A stretch of DNA of 64,000 bases from Crambe crambe. Taxonomy: Eukaryota; Porifera; Demospongiae; Poecilosclerida; Crambeidae. Where the stretch lies: NCBI GenBank assembly GCA_963924555.1, contig OZ004594.1:1829563-1893562 (forward strand), written 5' to 3'. Made by a program: the position numbers and the translations under genes. The notes under the pieces are model-generated. The model was not told the DNA's origin and did not search any database. It was given only the letters and a program-made list of their open reading frames with translations. Of this stretch, positions 24,465 through 49,889 are shown piece by piece; the first letter of the stretch is position 1, and the number at the start of each line of letters is the position of its first letter.

Positions 24465-27400
24465 ATGAGCTCCAGTAGCTCCTTCTATGAGCCAACTCCA
24501 AGGCACCTGCACTGCAGTGCACTGGTGGAAGACAAGTGGTATAACTATGGTGGGAAACTGAACAATGTTTATCAATCTAGTCCTTCTGTGATTGAAGAAT
24601 TCGATCCCGCTCGTCGAGTGTGGAAGCAACACCCGACCCATGGCGACACTCCCCCAGGGTACATTGGTTCGGCAGCAACCTCCATTGGTTCCAAGTTTTA
24701 CCACTTTGGAGGATTTTGTGGTGAAAAATTCCATAATACCATCAGTGAGCTTGATGTGAGCACATTCCAGTGGAAGAAACTGGAACCAACTAATGAAGAT
24801 GGCATTTGTCCCATTCCCAAGATGGATGCTGGAATGATATCCTTCGATAATAGATTTCTGGTTGTTTATGGAGGGAAAGGTATCTCTGAAAGTTCATATC
24901 AACGGCATGCACTGTATGTATCAAGCTCTTGTGAAGAAACTGCATGGACAAATGAGTTACACTATTTTGACGTGACAACTAGTAAGTAAGATCTTTATTC
25001 AGGGATAGCTTTCTTTTTTTTAAATTAATCATTTTAAGGACTAATCTGTATTGAATATGAAAATTTAACAGATGAATGGCACATCCCTAAAATTTCCGGA
25101 GAGAATCTTCCCACACCATGTGCAGGCTGCACCCTGACCAAGGTGGACTACTACAGAGCAGTGCTGTTTGGTGGCTATGGAAACGGAAATATCTGTGTCC
25201 CGAACTACATCAGAATACTGGATATGTCAAATTTTGATAACTGGGTGAGTATTACTATACACATTATTATAGTCCTCATGATTCGAAATTGATTAGATCT
25301 GGAACACAGTGAAACCAAAATATTATAACGATAATACCAATTGGCCTAAAATGCGCTGCTGCCACTCTGCTGTTAGTTTAAATATGATTGGTAATACAAA
25401 AGAAGAGTCACCTTTGGAGCCTGAGGTGATGATTATCTATGGGAGAAACAGCAAGTTCGAAAATTTCAAAGATGCTTGGATTTTCAATGTGGAGAACCAC
25501 AGCTGGATGCAAGTAAGTGGAACAACATATGGGACAAGAAATACTATGAGATTTCCTTTCCGTTTCCAAGAGAAACTTGAAGGAAACGCAGTGTTTTTGT
25601 TTTCTTAAAGATACGCAAGGGCATGGCATATTTCATGAGATTTTGAATAGGACATGCCGTGCCCTTAGGAATTTCCTTACCAAGTTTCCTTCAGGTTTCA
25701 AGCTAGGATATCTCCTATTTTTCATAGTGAGTGGGCTACATAGCTAGCTGACACAAATATATACATTTTTGGTACATTAAAGGATTCCATGTTGTTCCTT
25801 GAAAGGGTGCTTTTTCTGAACGTTTGGTGGTGAACAGTTTTGCTTCAGTGAGGAACTCCACTTGTCTGCTGTATCACCATGATTCTTCTGACAGAAAGAA
25901 GTCTCTATTTCGGTTTGGAGGCATCATATCAGAGGAGAAAACCACTCACCCCCTTCCTTTTACAACTATCTTTGAATTGGGTATTTGCTTTTTTATGGTT
26001 AAAATTATTTGGTCATAATAATAACAGATAACAATGTGTTTGTTTTGTTTTGTCTTGTTTTGTTTTGTTCATTTGTTTATTGCTTGTTGTTGTTTTTCGT
26101 AGATGAATCACCTAGTCATGGGCTCATGGCATCAAGTGCAAAACTTTTAAGAACAAGTAAGTTAAGTACCATCATGTCAATAGCTGCTGCTGCATCAACG
26201 TAACGCAACAGTCACTGCCTTGCCATCATGCAGACTGGATGTCAGTTTCACCTGAAAATCCAGACTTAATTTTACTCGGAGAGGAGAAGAAAGAAGTTGT
26301 TAACCTAGTCCCAAATGAGCAGAAGCAAGTGGACTTCAGTGATATTGGTCTCCTAATGAGGTATGGGTGACTATTTTGGTACTCTTTCATGTATTTGCTA
26401 TATACATGTATGCAGTATTCAAGGTGATACTGCAGGAGAAGATGAAATATCTGCAATTCCTGCTGTTGGAGGGAACATTCAAATGCTTGAAGGATACACA
26501 GCAGCAGGTCCACTCTACAGAGTCCGAGAAAAGAATAAGGAGCTGAAAAAAACTATCAAAATCAAAATGGATCACTGTGCCAACCTCGAGACCGACAAGG
26601 ATTGTGAAAGCATGGCTTTTCTCAGAGCCCAAAGCATCAGTCAGGAAGGATTGGAATCCAGCATCAAGTTGGATCGCATTACTGGTCATAGCCCCATTTT
26701 TAAACGAGGAGAGGGAACTGGAGAAATTACTATTAGGGAAATGGAAGAAGGAATTTGCATTGCAAAGAAGAAGGGTAAGCCATGCTAGCTATATTTGTAG
26801 CTACACGTTTTCCTTTCTTCATTCCTAATAGCCATAGGTACAAGTTCAGGTACTGATTTAAAGTATTCTCTGAGGTTATATCCAAAAATTTCTCCCAATG
26901 GTGAGCACTCTGCTCTTTTGACCATATGTTTGGCACAAAAGGTTTACCTTAAGGTTAGTAATGGCTGCAATGTTGCTATGAGGTGGACCACCATCACATC
27001 CATTTTTAGGCTTTGTCTACACTAATGGAGCAACATTATCCTAATTTTGATCAGAAGGCTGTAATGTCGTATGAGCCAGTTTACTTGAATCAAGATCACT
27101 TGGAGATAAGCTGGGTTATTGGTAATGGTTATAGTGTCTTTTTGGATAAAGATCCTCCAGTAAGCATGCATGCACTCCTGAGTTGCTATAATGTGATTTT
27201 AGGGCTAGGGACTAGGGACTAGGGGCTAGGGCTAGGGGCTAGGGGCTAGGGGCTAGGGCTAGGGCTAGGACTACTCCTGAGTCGTTTTATAACTCCTATC
27301 TATTCCATGCAGAGTATTTCAAAAGAGAGTATTGACTTTCCAATTTTAAATGGCATGAAGCCTGAAGATGGTCTTGATTATCCTCCTAGGATTCGATTGA

Positions 27401-28850
27401 AATTTATACCACCAAAAGACCAAATCAGGCCAACTGAATGCAAGATAAGATTCTTTGGATTGACTGAAAATCATAGTTTCAACTTGCATTTTGAAGGTAA
27501 TGGGAGGTTCTCTTACTTACAATACTTTCATATACCCTGGCAGAATGTGCTCAAGCATTGACAATAGTCATGTTGATGCATGCATCCTGATACTTTTCAT
27601 TGTAGCATCTTCACCCATCATTGATGAAGCTCGTCTACTTGATCTTTTGAACTTCCTTCATTCAGTTGCTTACAAATGGAAGGAAATAGGGCTTGCCCTT
27701 GGATTCCCCATGGGGGAGCTCAATAACATAGAGCATACATGGTCATTTAGTGTTCAAGGACCATCGAGATATCTCACAGAGTTGATTCAGCAGTGGCTTG
27801 GATGGGCACCCCCAGACCATAAGTTGCCAAATGATGAAGATCTTATTGAAGCCCTGCAGAGCCCTAATGTGGGTGAACAAGTACTAGCTGATCAATTGCT
27901 TATGAAAAGTTAGTGTAGCTAACATAATTATAATAGAGAGCTCAGTTAAATTTCCTTTTTCCATATCAGTCAGGAGTAAACAGAACTTAGAGCAATTGCT
28001 GGTAAAACGTCCAAACTATCTAGTAAGATGGATTCAAGCGTGAATCTTTCAGTGATAGCTAGCTAATGTTTTCTCACTCAGGCTGAAGTCAGTGGAGCCA
28101 TTGGAGGTTTACAAAACACCATTAAAGAGTGGCAGGAGGGGAATGAAATGACCACCAAATCAAGTGAGGTGGCATCTTTGATGAATGACATCAAACAGAA
28201 CCTACAGTGAGCATAAGTGTACAAAATTACATTATCATTGTTGTTACAATTTTGAATTCAGTGAACCATCTGTTTTATTTGAAAAAACTAAAGCGATCAA
28301 GTCTTGTTGTGAAGAGATTTCAAAAATGGCAAAGGACATGATTGCAGGGAATGAAAGTAGATTTCAAGTATGTTGCATAATAGTATTAGCTTATTAACAA
28401 AAGGACAATCTTTGCATATAGCTACACTCTATACAAAATAACCTCCATTGTATTGATGACTCACAGGACTTGATGAACTTTGCAAGTGGCATAATCACAA
28501 ACTCAGAAGTACTCCACAAACAAGTCAGTCTCCAGAAAAATTTTTCAACAATGGAAAGACAAAAGAAGTGGGTGGTTGCTATTGATATTTTGATAAGCAA
28601 TATCATTGCTTTAGCAAAAAATCTTAAGAAGGTTTTGGAAGGGACTTATTCTGCAGTGCGGCAACTACCTGATCACAACAAAAAGAGTCAGTGGAAAAGA
28701 AGTAGCCAGAAAAAAAGTGGCCAGAGGAAGAGATCATATACTACATCTGCTGTTACAGACACACCCCAAGAAAATCACAGAGGTATCATGTATGAAATGA
28801 CTAAAGTGACTAGTACAGGCTTCTTTGTGTGCATGCACACAAAGAAGTAG
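24465..28850 (+). CDS. Kelch-ZU5-UPA-Death domain protein, copy D (inverted copy)
   Basis: Fifteen exons on the plus strand, opposite to copies A-C. Exon 1 (24465-24982, MSSSSSFYEPTPRHLHC) and exons near 25072-25243, 25297-25512 and 25804-25975 form the Kelch propeller. A short exon lies near 26102-26155. ZU5-like exons: about 26232-26363 (VDFSDIGLLMR) and 26414-26774 (IKMDHCANLETDKDC, GEITIREMEEGICIA). UPA-like: about 26832-26955, 27010-27160 and 27311-27497 (YPPRIRLKFIPPKD). Death domain: about 27606-27908 (YKWKEIGLALGF, LIQQWLGWAPPDHK, VGEQVLADQLL). Tail exons: about 27967-28023, 28080-28204, 28258-28367 and 28465 onward, ending in a Lys/Arg-rich stretch. The stop at 28848-28850 follows a perfect 28-bp palindrome. 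A donor at about 28782 could instead splice to an unseen last exon. Domain exons outside exon 1 have diverged strongly from A-C. Confidence 0.84.
27190..27275. repeat. GGGCTA-type short tandem repeat in an intron of copy D
   Basis: Irregular units GGGCTA, GGGGCTA and GGGACTA. It resembles degenerate telomere-type repeats but lies inside an intron. Confidence 0.85.
28820..28847. repeat. Perfect 28-bp palindrome at the end of copy D
   Basis: CTTCTTTGTGTGCA is followed directly by its reverse complement, then the TAG stop of the copy D frame. Confidence 0.95.
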
Positions 28851-29585
28851 GGCCTTAACAAGCTGCATCTCTCATATGATTAAGTAGTAAGAATTACTCT
28901 TGAGCTATGGCTAAGTGGAGAGGTTGAGAAATACAGTGGAACCTTCAAGTAAGGGACCCTTTGGGATCAGCCACTTTGTCCTTTATAGAGGGGTTTTTTC
29001 GTGGAGGTTAAAAATGCTTATGAGGGGGGCTGAAAGAGTGTCCTTCATTGGGAGGTTGTCCTTTTCTTGGAGGGTCCTTTATTAGCGGTTCCACACTGTA
29101 GCAGTAAATGGAAGAGGGGCAGGTTGGCTTATCGCTACTTTAGCTAGCTATATATAATACAACTATAATAGCTGGTATTATTAGTACTTCTTTGTGTGTT
29201 CAGATAAAAGCCGACCCCTATCCCTAATCCAAGATAGTCCAACTTTCTCATAACTGCAAGCAAATTAACATGTAACTATATAGTAGCTAACTATCATTTT
29301 TTAAAAGTAAGACAAAATCTTTATGGTTTCCACAAAGTCCATGATAATTTACCCCATAAAAAATTTTTTTTGCACTGTACAAACTTTCAAGTAATGATAC
29401 AGCTAGCTATGATGAAACTGTATATATAACATAATAGTCTAAGAATAATTTAGAAGTATAGCTAGTTATATCAGAGTGGAGACAAGAAACGATAGTCACG
29501 ACATTCGGACAAGCAAATGTAGCTAGTTAGAGCAGAAATTTTAGACTTCTTCCATAACTACATCTATGATGAATAGCTCTTATAG
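28851..29585. other. Intergenic region between copy D and the TRAF-like array
   Basis: Contains one MITE (28934-29098); the rest is AT-rich and shows no gene. Copy D and the TRAF-like array converge here, so both 3' UTRs should end in this stretch. Confidence 0.5.
28934..29098. mobile_element. MITE of the CAGTGGAACC family
   Basis: TA, then CAGTGGAACCTTCAAG, to GCGGTTCCACACTG, then TA: inverted ends with TA flanks (Tc1/mariner-like). Interior of GGACC/TCCTTTAT motifs. Related copies: 44366-44492; weaker traces near 17335-17460, 35330-35420 and 52125-52250. Confidence 0.75.
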
Positions 29586-30395
29586 CTAATTCATTAGAGT
29601 TATATTTGGAATGCGAAATTGAAGACAATCATCTTTCAGGAAATGAGTTTTTCTGGAGTTATCGCAGTCTAATTCAGCGTGCGAGATGAATTGGAAGTTG
29701 GAAAAAGAACTGTAGCCACCATATTCACATTTAGGTCTATCCCAAGACTTCTCTTCTACTACTTCCTTGTTTACTCCACCTGGGAAATGGTTGACGAGCT
29801 GTACAGTGAATCTCCCCTTGAAAGGCCATTTCAGCTGGTCGTCAAACTCTCCCTTCATATACCACACTCCTAAATCAACACTATCATTATACCCTTCACC
29901 AAAACCATTAGAAGCGATGCTCATGAAGAACTTGTAGCCACCAACATGTGTGTACATGGGAGGACTCTTCCAGTTACTCCACACACCCTTCCCTTTCTCC
30001 TCACTGAATTTTTCCATCGTGAATTCAAGCTCTCCAAATTGCGAAGATTTATTTGATGCTTGTATCACTTCATCATATCTTTCTTTCAATTGTGTTATTT
30101 CCTTTTCAAAGCTTTCTTTTTGTTCTTGGAGTTTCTCTTCAAATTTCCTCTCTTGCTGCTCTAATTTCTTCTCGTGTTCTTCCAACTTCATTGCTTGCTC
30201 TTCTAACTTCTTTGCTTGTTCTTCCAAATCATTCTGAAATTTAACTGCTGTGGCAGCCATGATTGAGCAGTAGGAACATTTGACACACTTATTGGCTACA
30301 TGGTGAGCAATTTCCCTCTTTTCTATCTTCTCACACCCTTTCTCCTTCATAATGCAGTTGACATGGAGCCCATGATAGCTACTTGAAGCTGCCAT
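29586..30395 (-). CDS. Short TRAF-like protein without RING (coiled coil + MATH)
   Basis: Single exon, 269 aa. Compared with the whole neighbours it keeps the first residues (MAASSS), one piece of a zinc finger (NCIMKEKGC), a second piece (EKIEKREIAHHVANKCVK), then a coiled coil rich in Glu/Lys/Gln (about residues 50-115) and a complete C-terminal MATH/TRAF-C domain (from about residue 120: SPPMYTHVGGYKF, WPFKGRFTVQLVNHFPGG, LQFRIPNITL). The RING and most TRAF-type zinc fingers are missing through what look like three in-frame internal deletions, while the frame stays open throughout. It could be a decoy that binds TRAF partners without ubiquitin ligase activity (inference), or a decaying gene that happens to remain open. 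Confidence 0.8.
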   Translation of the reverse strand: MAASSSYHGLHVNCIMKEKGCEKIEKREIAHHVANKCVKCSYCSIMAATAVKFQNDLEEQAKKLEEQAMKLEEHEKKLEQQERKFEEKLQEQKESFEKEITQLKERYDEVIQASNKSSQFGELEFTMEKFSEEKGKGVWSNWKSPPMYTHVGGYKFFMSIASNGFGEGYNDSVDLGVWYMKGEFDDQLKWPFKGRFTVQLVNHFPGGVNKEVVEEKSWDRPKCEYGGYSSFSNFQFISHAELDCDNSRKTHFLKDDCLQFRIPNITLMN

Positions 30396-30932
30396 TTTAA
30401 GAAATAACGTTGCTAAAAGTCAAAGTCACATGATTCTTATGAATGTAGCTAGTACATAGCTATAGTGATAGAGTCAATCTGAACATGTCAGAGTGATATG
30501 GTATCAACCTTTATGGCTAGTAATCTTTGATCATGTCTTATGACATAATCATGCATTCAGATTTCAAACCTCGTATGTTTAGGAACACAAGGTCTCATAA
30601 GGGTACATGCAGGAGACTCAAAAGGATAGTATGCATGCACCCTTGCCATCGAATATGAACATTCATTACTGGCCATAGCTACTCCTTTAGCCGTAACATA
30701 ATCAAAAGTTTAGCCTGATTGATTTTAATGGAAACTTGAGATCAAAAGGCTATGGCTTTTGGGAGGGAAACCACCACCCCCCAAACCTGCAAGTAAACTT
30801 ACAGTCACGAGATTTGTCAACAAACAAACAAAAAAAAGTTTACATACCAAGTAGAAAATAAAAAAGAGAAAGAATAACAGCTAATAGAATTGTAATAAAT
30901 AATAGTTTGCAGTTTATAGCTAAAGCTACACA
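30396..30932. other. Spacer between two TRAF-like genes
   Basis: No gene seen. The promoter of the short TRAF-like gene should lie at the left end. AT-rich with a C-run near 30777. Confidence 0.4.
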
Positions 30933-32233
30933 CTAATTTCTCAGAGTTATATCAGAAATACGAAATTGGAGACTGTTATTTTTTAAATAATGAATTTTAC
31001 ATCCCTCATCATATCTCAAAATTTCGTGCTCAATGCATGTATAAGCAAATGATCGGAATGAATGGTCCACAACACCAGGTCTATTCCAGGATTTGCTTAT
31101 CTTCATTACCCAATCATTCCCACCTGGGCAATGGTTGATGAGCAGAATAGTAAAATCTCCCCTGAATGGCCATGTCAGTTTGTCGTCATATTCTCCTTCT
31201 GTGCCCCATATTTCCACCTGAAGTTTACGTCCATAGTAATTAGTATCAATATGCACTTGAAATCTATAACCTTCTGCATGTGTGTACATGGGGGGACTTT
31301 TCCAATACCTACCACGTCTTTTTACCTCGGTAAAGTTTTCCAAAGTGAAATTATAAGAGTGTGATCTCTGCAGTGTCTTAATTGTTTTATCTTGAAAATC
31401 GTATTGTATTTTAAGCAGGAATACCTGCATCTCAAATTGTTGTTTCTGCTCCTGAAGCTTTGATTCAAATTTCTTCTCTTGTTCTTCTATCTTCCTCTGG
31501 AATTCTTTCCTGTCCTTGACTGCTGCAGTGGCCACCATGGAGAGGTGTTTCATGCTGTTCTCCTTCGCATGTTCCTCCCACTCTTCTCGTCTAAACCTCT
31601 CCTTGCACCCAGCGTAGCTAAACTCACACTCCACTTCCTCCAGTCGACAGATGTTCATGTGATCCTCCATCTCAGCTTGCTCACAAGTGACCCCACAGCG
31701 ATTGGGACACATGAGGGGATAATATTTGCACTCTGGCCAGTGAGTGTCACGGATCATCTCGTAGGTTGCCTTGAAAGAACAGTAGGGACAAACGTGATCA
31801 CGTTTAACACACTTGTTGGCTGTGGTTGATCAATATTCCTCTTTTCTATCTTCTTATCGCACTTTAGGGGACAGTTAACATCAACATACTGGCAGTCTCC
31901 TCGGTCAGGGTCTAAGTGAGTTTCAAGGTGTTCCAATGCTCCTGTCCAGCCACACCCTTTCTCTTTCATGGTGCAGTAGACCTGGAACTTTGCAATTTTT
32001 TGCTGATACTTGACTTGAGGGAAAACTTTAAAGCTCTCTTCCCCACAGCCAGGGCAAGGATGGCCATCCTGTTGCACAGCGTCAATACAGGTCCTGCAGT
32101 GACTCTCTCCACAGCAACTGGTGATGGTGAGTGCTCTGGCCACTAGAGAACACTGCTTGCAGTGAAAATCTTCTGCAGGAACTGACTCAATAAACTCACA
32201 CCGATAGCCTTGGGGTGTGCTAGAAGCTGCCAT
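30933..32233 (-). pseudogene. TRAF-like RING/zinc-finger/MATH gene with a frameshift
   Basis: Intronless TRAF-like gene in two frames. Bases 31754-32233 encode RING (CKQCSLVARAL, SCCGESHCRTC, CPGCGEES) and first zinc fingers. Bases 30933 to about 31810 encode the remaining zinc fingers (CPNRCGVTCEQAEMEDH), a short coiled coil and a MATH domain (SPPMYTHAEGYRF, WPFRGDFTILLINHCPGG, LQFRISDITL). Against the whole copy at 38984-40483 the break is the loss of one base near 31821-31825. The MATH domain is more diverged than in the other copies and the coiled coil is shorter. Apart from the one-base change both halves are well kept, so this is either a very young pseudogene, a polymorphic null allele, or a sequence error. 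Confidence 0.75.
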
Positions 32234-32397
32234 TGATTAAAAGTTAAAAGAAAGTGGATATGATTCCTGCAATTTAGTGCGCATGCTCAATTTAACTACA
32301 GTCCATGAATGTCATTCAGGAAAATATTATTGATGATGAATAAAGGTAATGTCGGTAATACAGTGATGAGAGATTGCATTCATATAAAACTAACTAG

Positions 32398-33861
32398 CTA
32401 ATTTGTTAGAGTTATATCTGTAATACGAAATTGAAGATTATCATCCTTTAAGTAATAAGTTTTGTTCCTATCCACATTATATTCAGAATGTGCTACGAAT
32501 TTCTGGCCAGCAAATGAACTGTAATAGTGCACACCAGCTTGAGGTTTGGGCCAAGTCTGTGCTTCCACGATTTCCTTGTTTACTCCTCCTGGGAAATGGT
32601 TGATAAGTTGTATAGTGAACACTCCCTTGAAAGGCCATTTCAACTGGTCATCAAACTCCCCGATCCAACTCCGTACTCCCACAGTCACACTGTTCCCAAG
32701 GGCACTGTGAACACCATTGGCATAAACGTCGATGCGAAACTTGTAACCACACACGTGTGTGTACATGAGAGGGGTGTACCACACTGCATCCATCCTCTTC
32801 TTCTCACTGAAGTTTTCCACTGTGAATTTATGTTCTTTAAAACATGAGAACGTTTTCAACGTCTGTATAGTTTCACTTTGTTTATGGCATTTTACTTTGA
32901 GCTGAACTATTTCTCTCACCAACACTTCTTTCTGTTCTTGCAATTTCTCTTCAAACATCTTCCTTTGCTCCTCTAACTTCTCCTTTCGTTCTTTTAATTG
33001 TTCCTCTAGCTTCTCTTTATGTTCTCCTGCTCTCTTCTTTGATTCTTTCTCTTGTTCTGCTAATTTTGTCCTTAATTCCATCTCAGATTTCTTTTCTTGC
33101 TCTTTTAACTTCTTCTCTTGCTCTTCTATCTTTGTCTGGAATTCTTGCCTATCCTTGACTGCTGCAGTGGCCACCATGGAGAGGTGTTTCATACTGTTCT
33201 CCTTCGCATGTTCCTCCCACTCCTCTCGTCTGAACCTCTCCTTGCACCCAGCGTAGCTAAATTCACACTCCACTTCCTCCAGTCGACACATCTTCATGTG
33301 GTCCTCCATCTCGCATCGCTCACAAGTGACCCCACAGCGATTGGGACACACAAGGGGATAATATTTGCATTCTGGCCAGTGAGTGTCATGGACTATCTCG
33401 TAGGTTGCCTTGAAAGAACAGTAGGGACAGACATGATCACGTTTGATGCATTTTTTGGTTACATGGTGATTGACATTTCTCTTTTCTATCTTCTCATCGC
33501 ACTTCAGGGGACAGTCGACATCAACATACTGGCAGTCTCCTTGGTCGGGGTATAAGTGAGCTTCAAGGTGCTCCAATGCTCCTGACCAGCCACACCCTTT
33601 CTCCTTCATGGTGCAGTTGACTTGGAGCTTGGCTATCTTTTTCTGATTCTTCACTTGTCGTAATGTTGTGAAGCTGTCTTCCCCACAGCTTGGGCAAGAG
33701 TGGCCATCTTGTTGCACAGTGTCTATACAAGTCCTGCAGTAACTCTCTCCACAGCAACTGGTGATGACCAGTGCTCTGGCCACTAAAGAACACTGTTTGC
33801 AGTACAGCTCCTCAGGAACCAAGTCAATAAACTCACACTGATAGCCTTGGGAGGCAGCCAT
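32398..33861 (-). CDS. TRAF-like protein: RING, TRAF zinc fingers, coiled coil, MATH
   Basis: Single exon, 487 aa from the chosen Met (MAASQGYQCEFIDLVPEE), which matches the start of the other copies; a Met 23 codons upstream is open but not shared. RING at about residues 16-55 (CKQCSLVARAL, SCCGESYCRTC, CPSCGEDS), TRAF-type zinc fingers at about 70-215 (CTMKEKGCGWSGALEHLEAH, CPLKCDEKIEKRNVNHH, CPNRCGVTCERCEMEDH), a long coiled coil at about 230-340 (EEQEKKLKEQEKK), and a MATH/TRAF-C domain at about 355-487. This is the full architecture of TRAF adaptors/E3 ligases that couple receptors to NF-kB/JNK signalling. Whether this one has ligase activity is not shown. It lies in a same-strand array with two altered relatives downstream. 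Confidence 0.9.
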   Translation of the reverse strand: MAASQGYQCEFIDLVPEELYCKQCSLVARALVITSCCGESYCRTCIDTVQQDGHSCPSCGEDSFTTLRQVKNQKKIAKLQVNCTMKEKGCGWSGALEHLEAHLYPDQGDCQYVDVDCPLKCDEKIEKRNVNHHVTKKCIKRDHVCPYCSFKATYEIVHDTHWPECKYYPLVCPNRCGVTCERCEMEDHMKMCRLEEVECEFSYAGCKERFRREEWEEHAKENSMKHLSMVATAAVKDRQEFQTKIEEQEKKLKEQEKKSEMELRTKLAEQEKESKKRAGEHKEKLEEQLKERKEKLEEQRKMFEEKLQEQKEVLVREIVQLKVKCHKQSETIQTLKTFSCFKEHKFTVENFSEKKRMDAVWYTPLMYTHVCGYKFRIDVYANGVHSALGNSVTVGVRSWIGEFDDQLKWPFKGVFTIQLINHFPGGVNKEIVEAQTWPKPQAGVHYYSSFAGQKFVAHSEYNVDRNKTYYLKDDNLQFRITDITLTN

Positions 33862-34010
33862 TATTGGAGTCGCATGACTTATCTTTGCAAACAGTCCCAC
33901 ATACCACAAATCTATGGTCTGAGCGAGCATGCGCGTTCTTTACATGTATGGCTTCATCAATTTTTAATAACAATTTTTTTATACTATGATATACAACATT
34001 GAAAAGTTGA

Positions 34011-49889
<15,879 letters not shown>

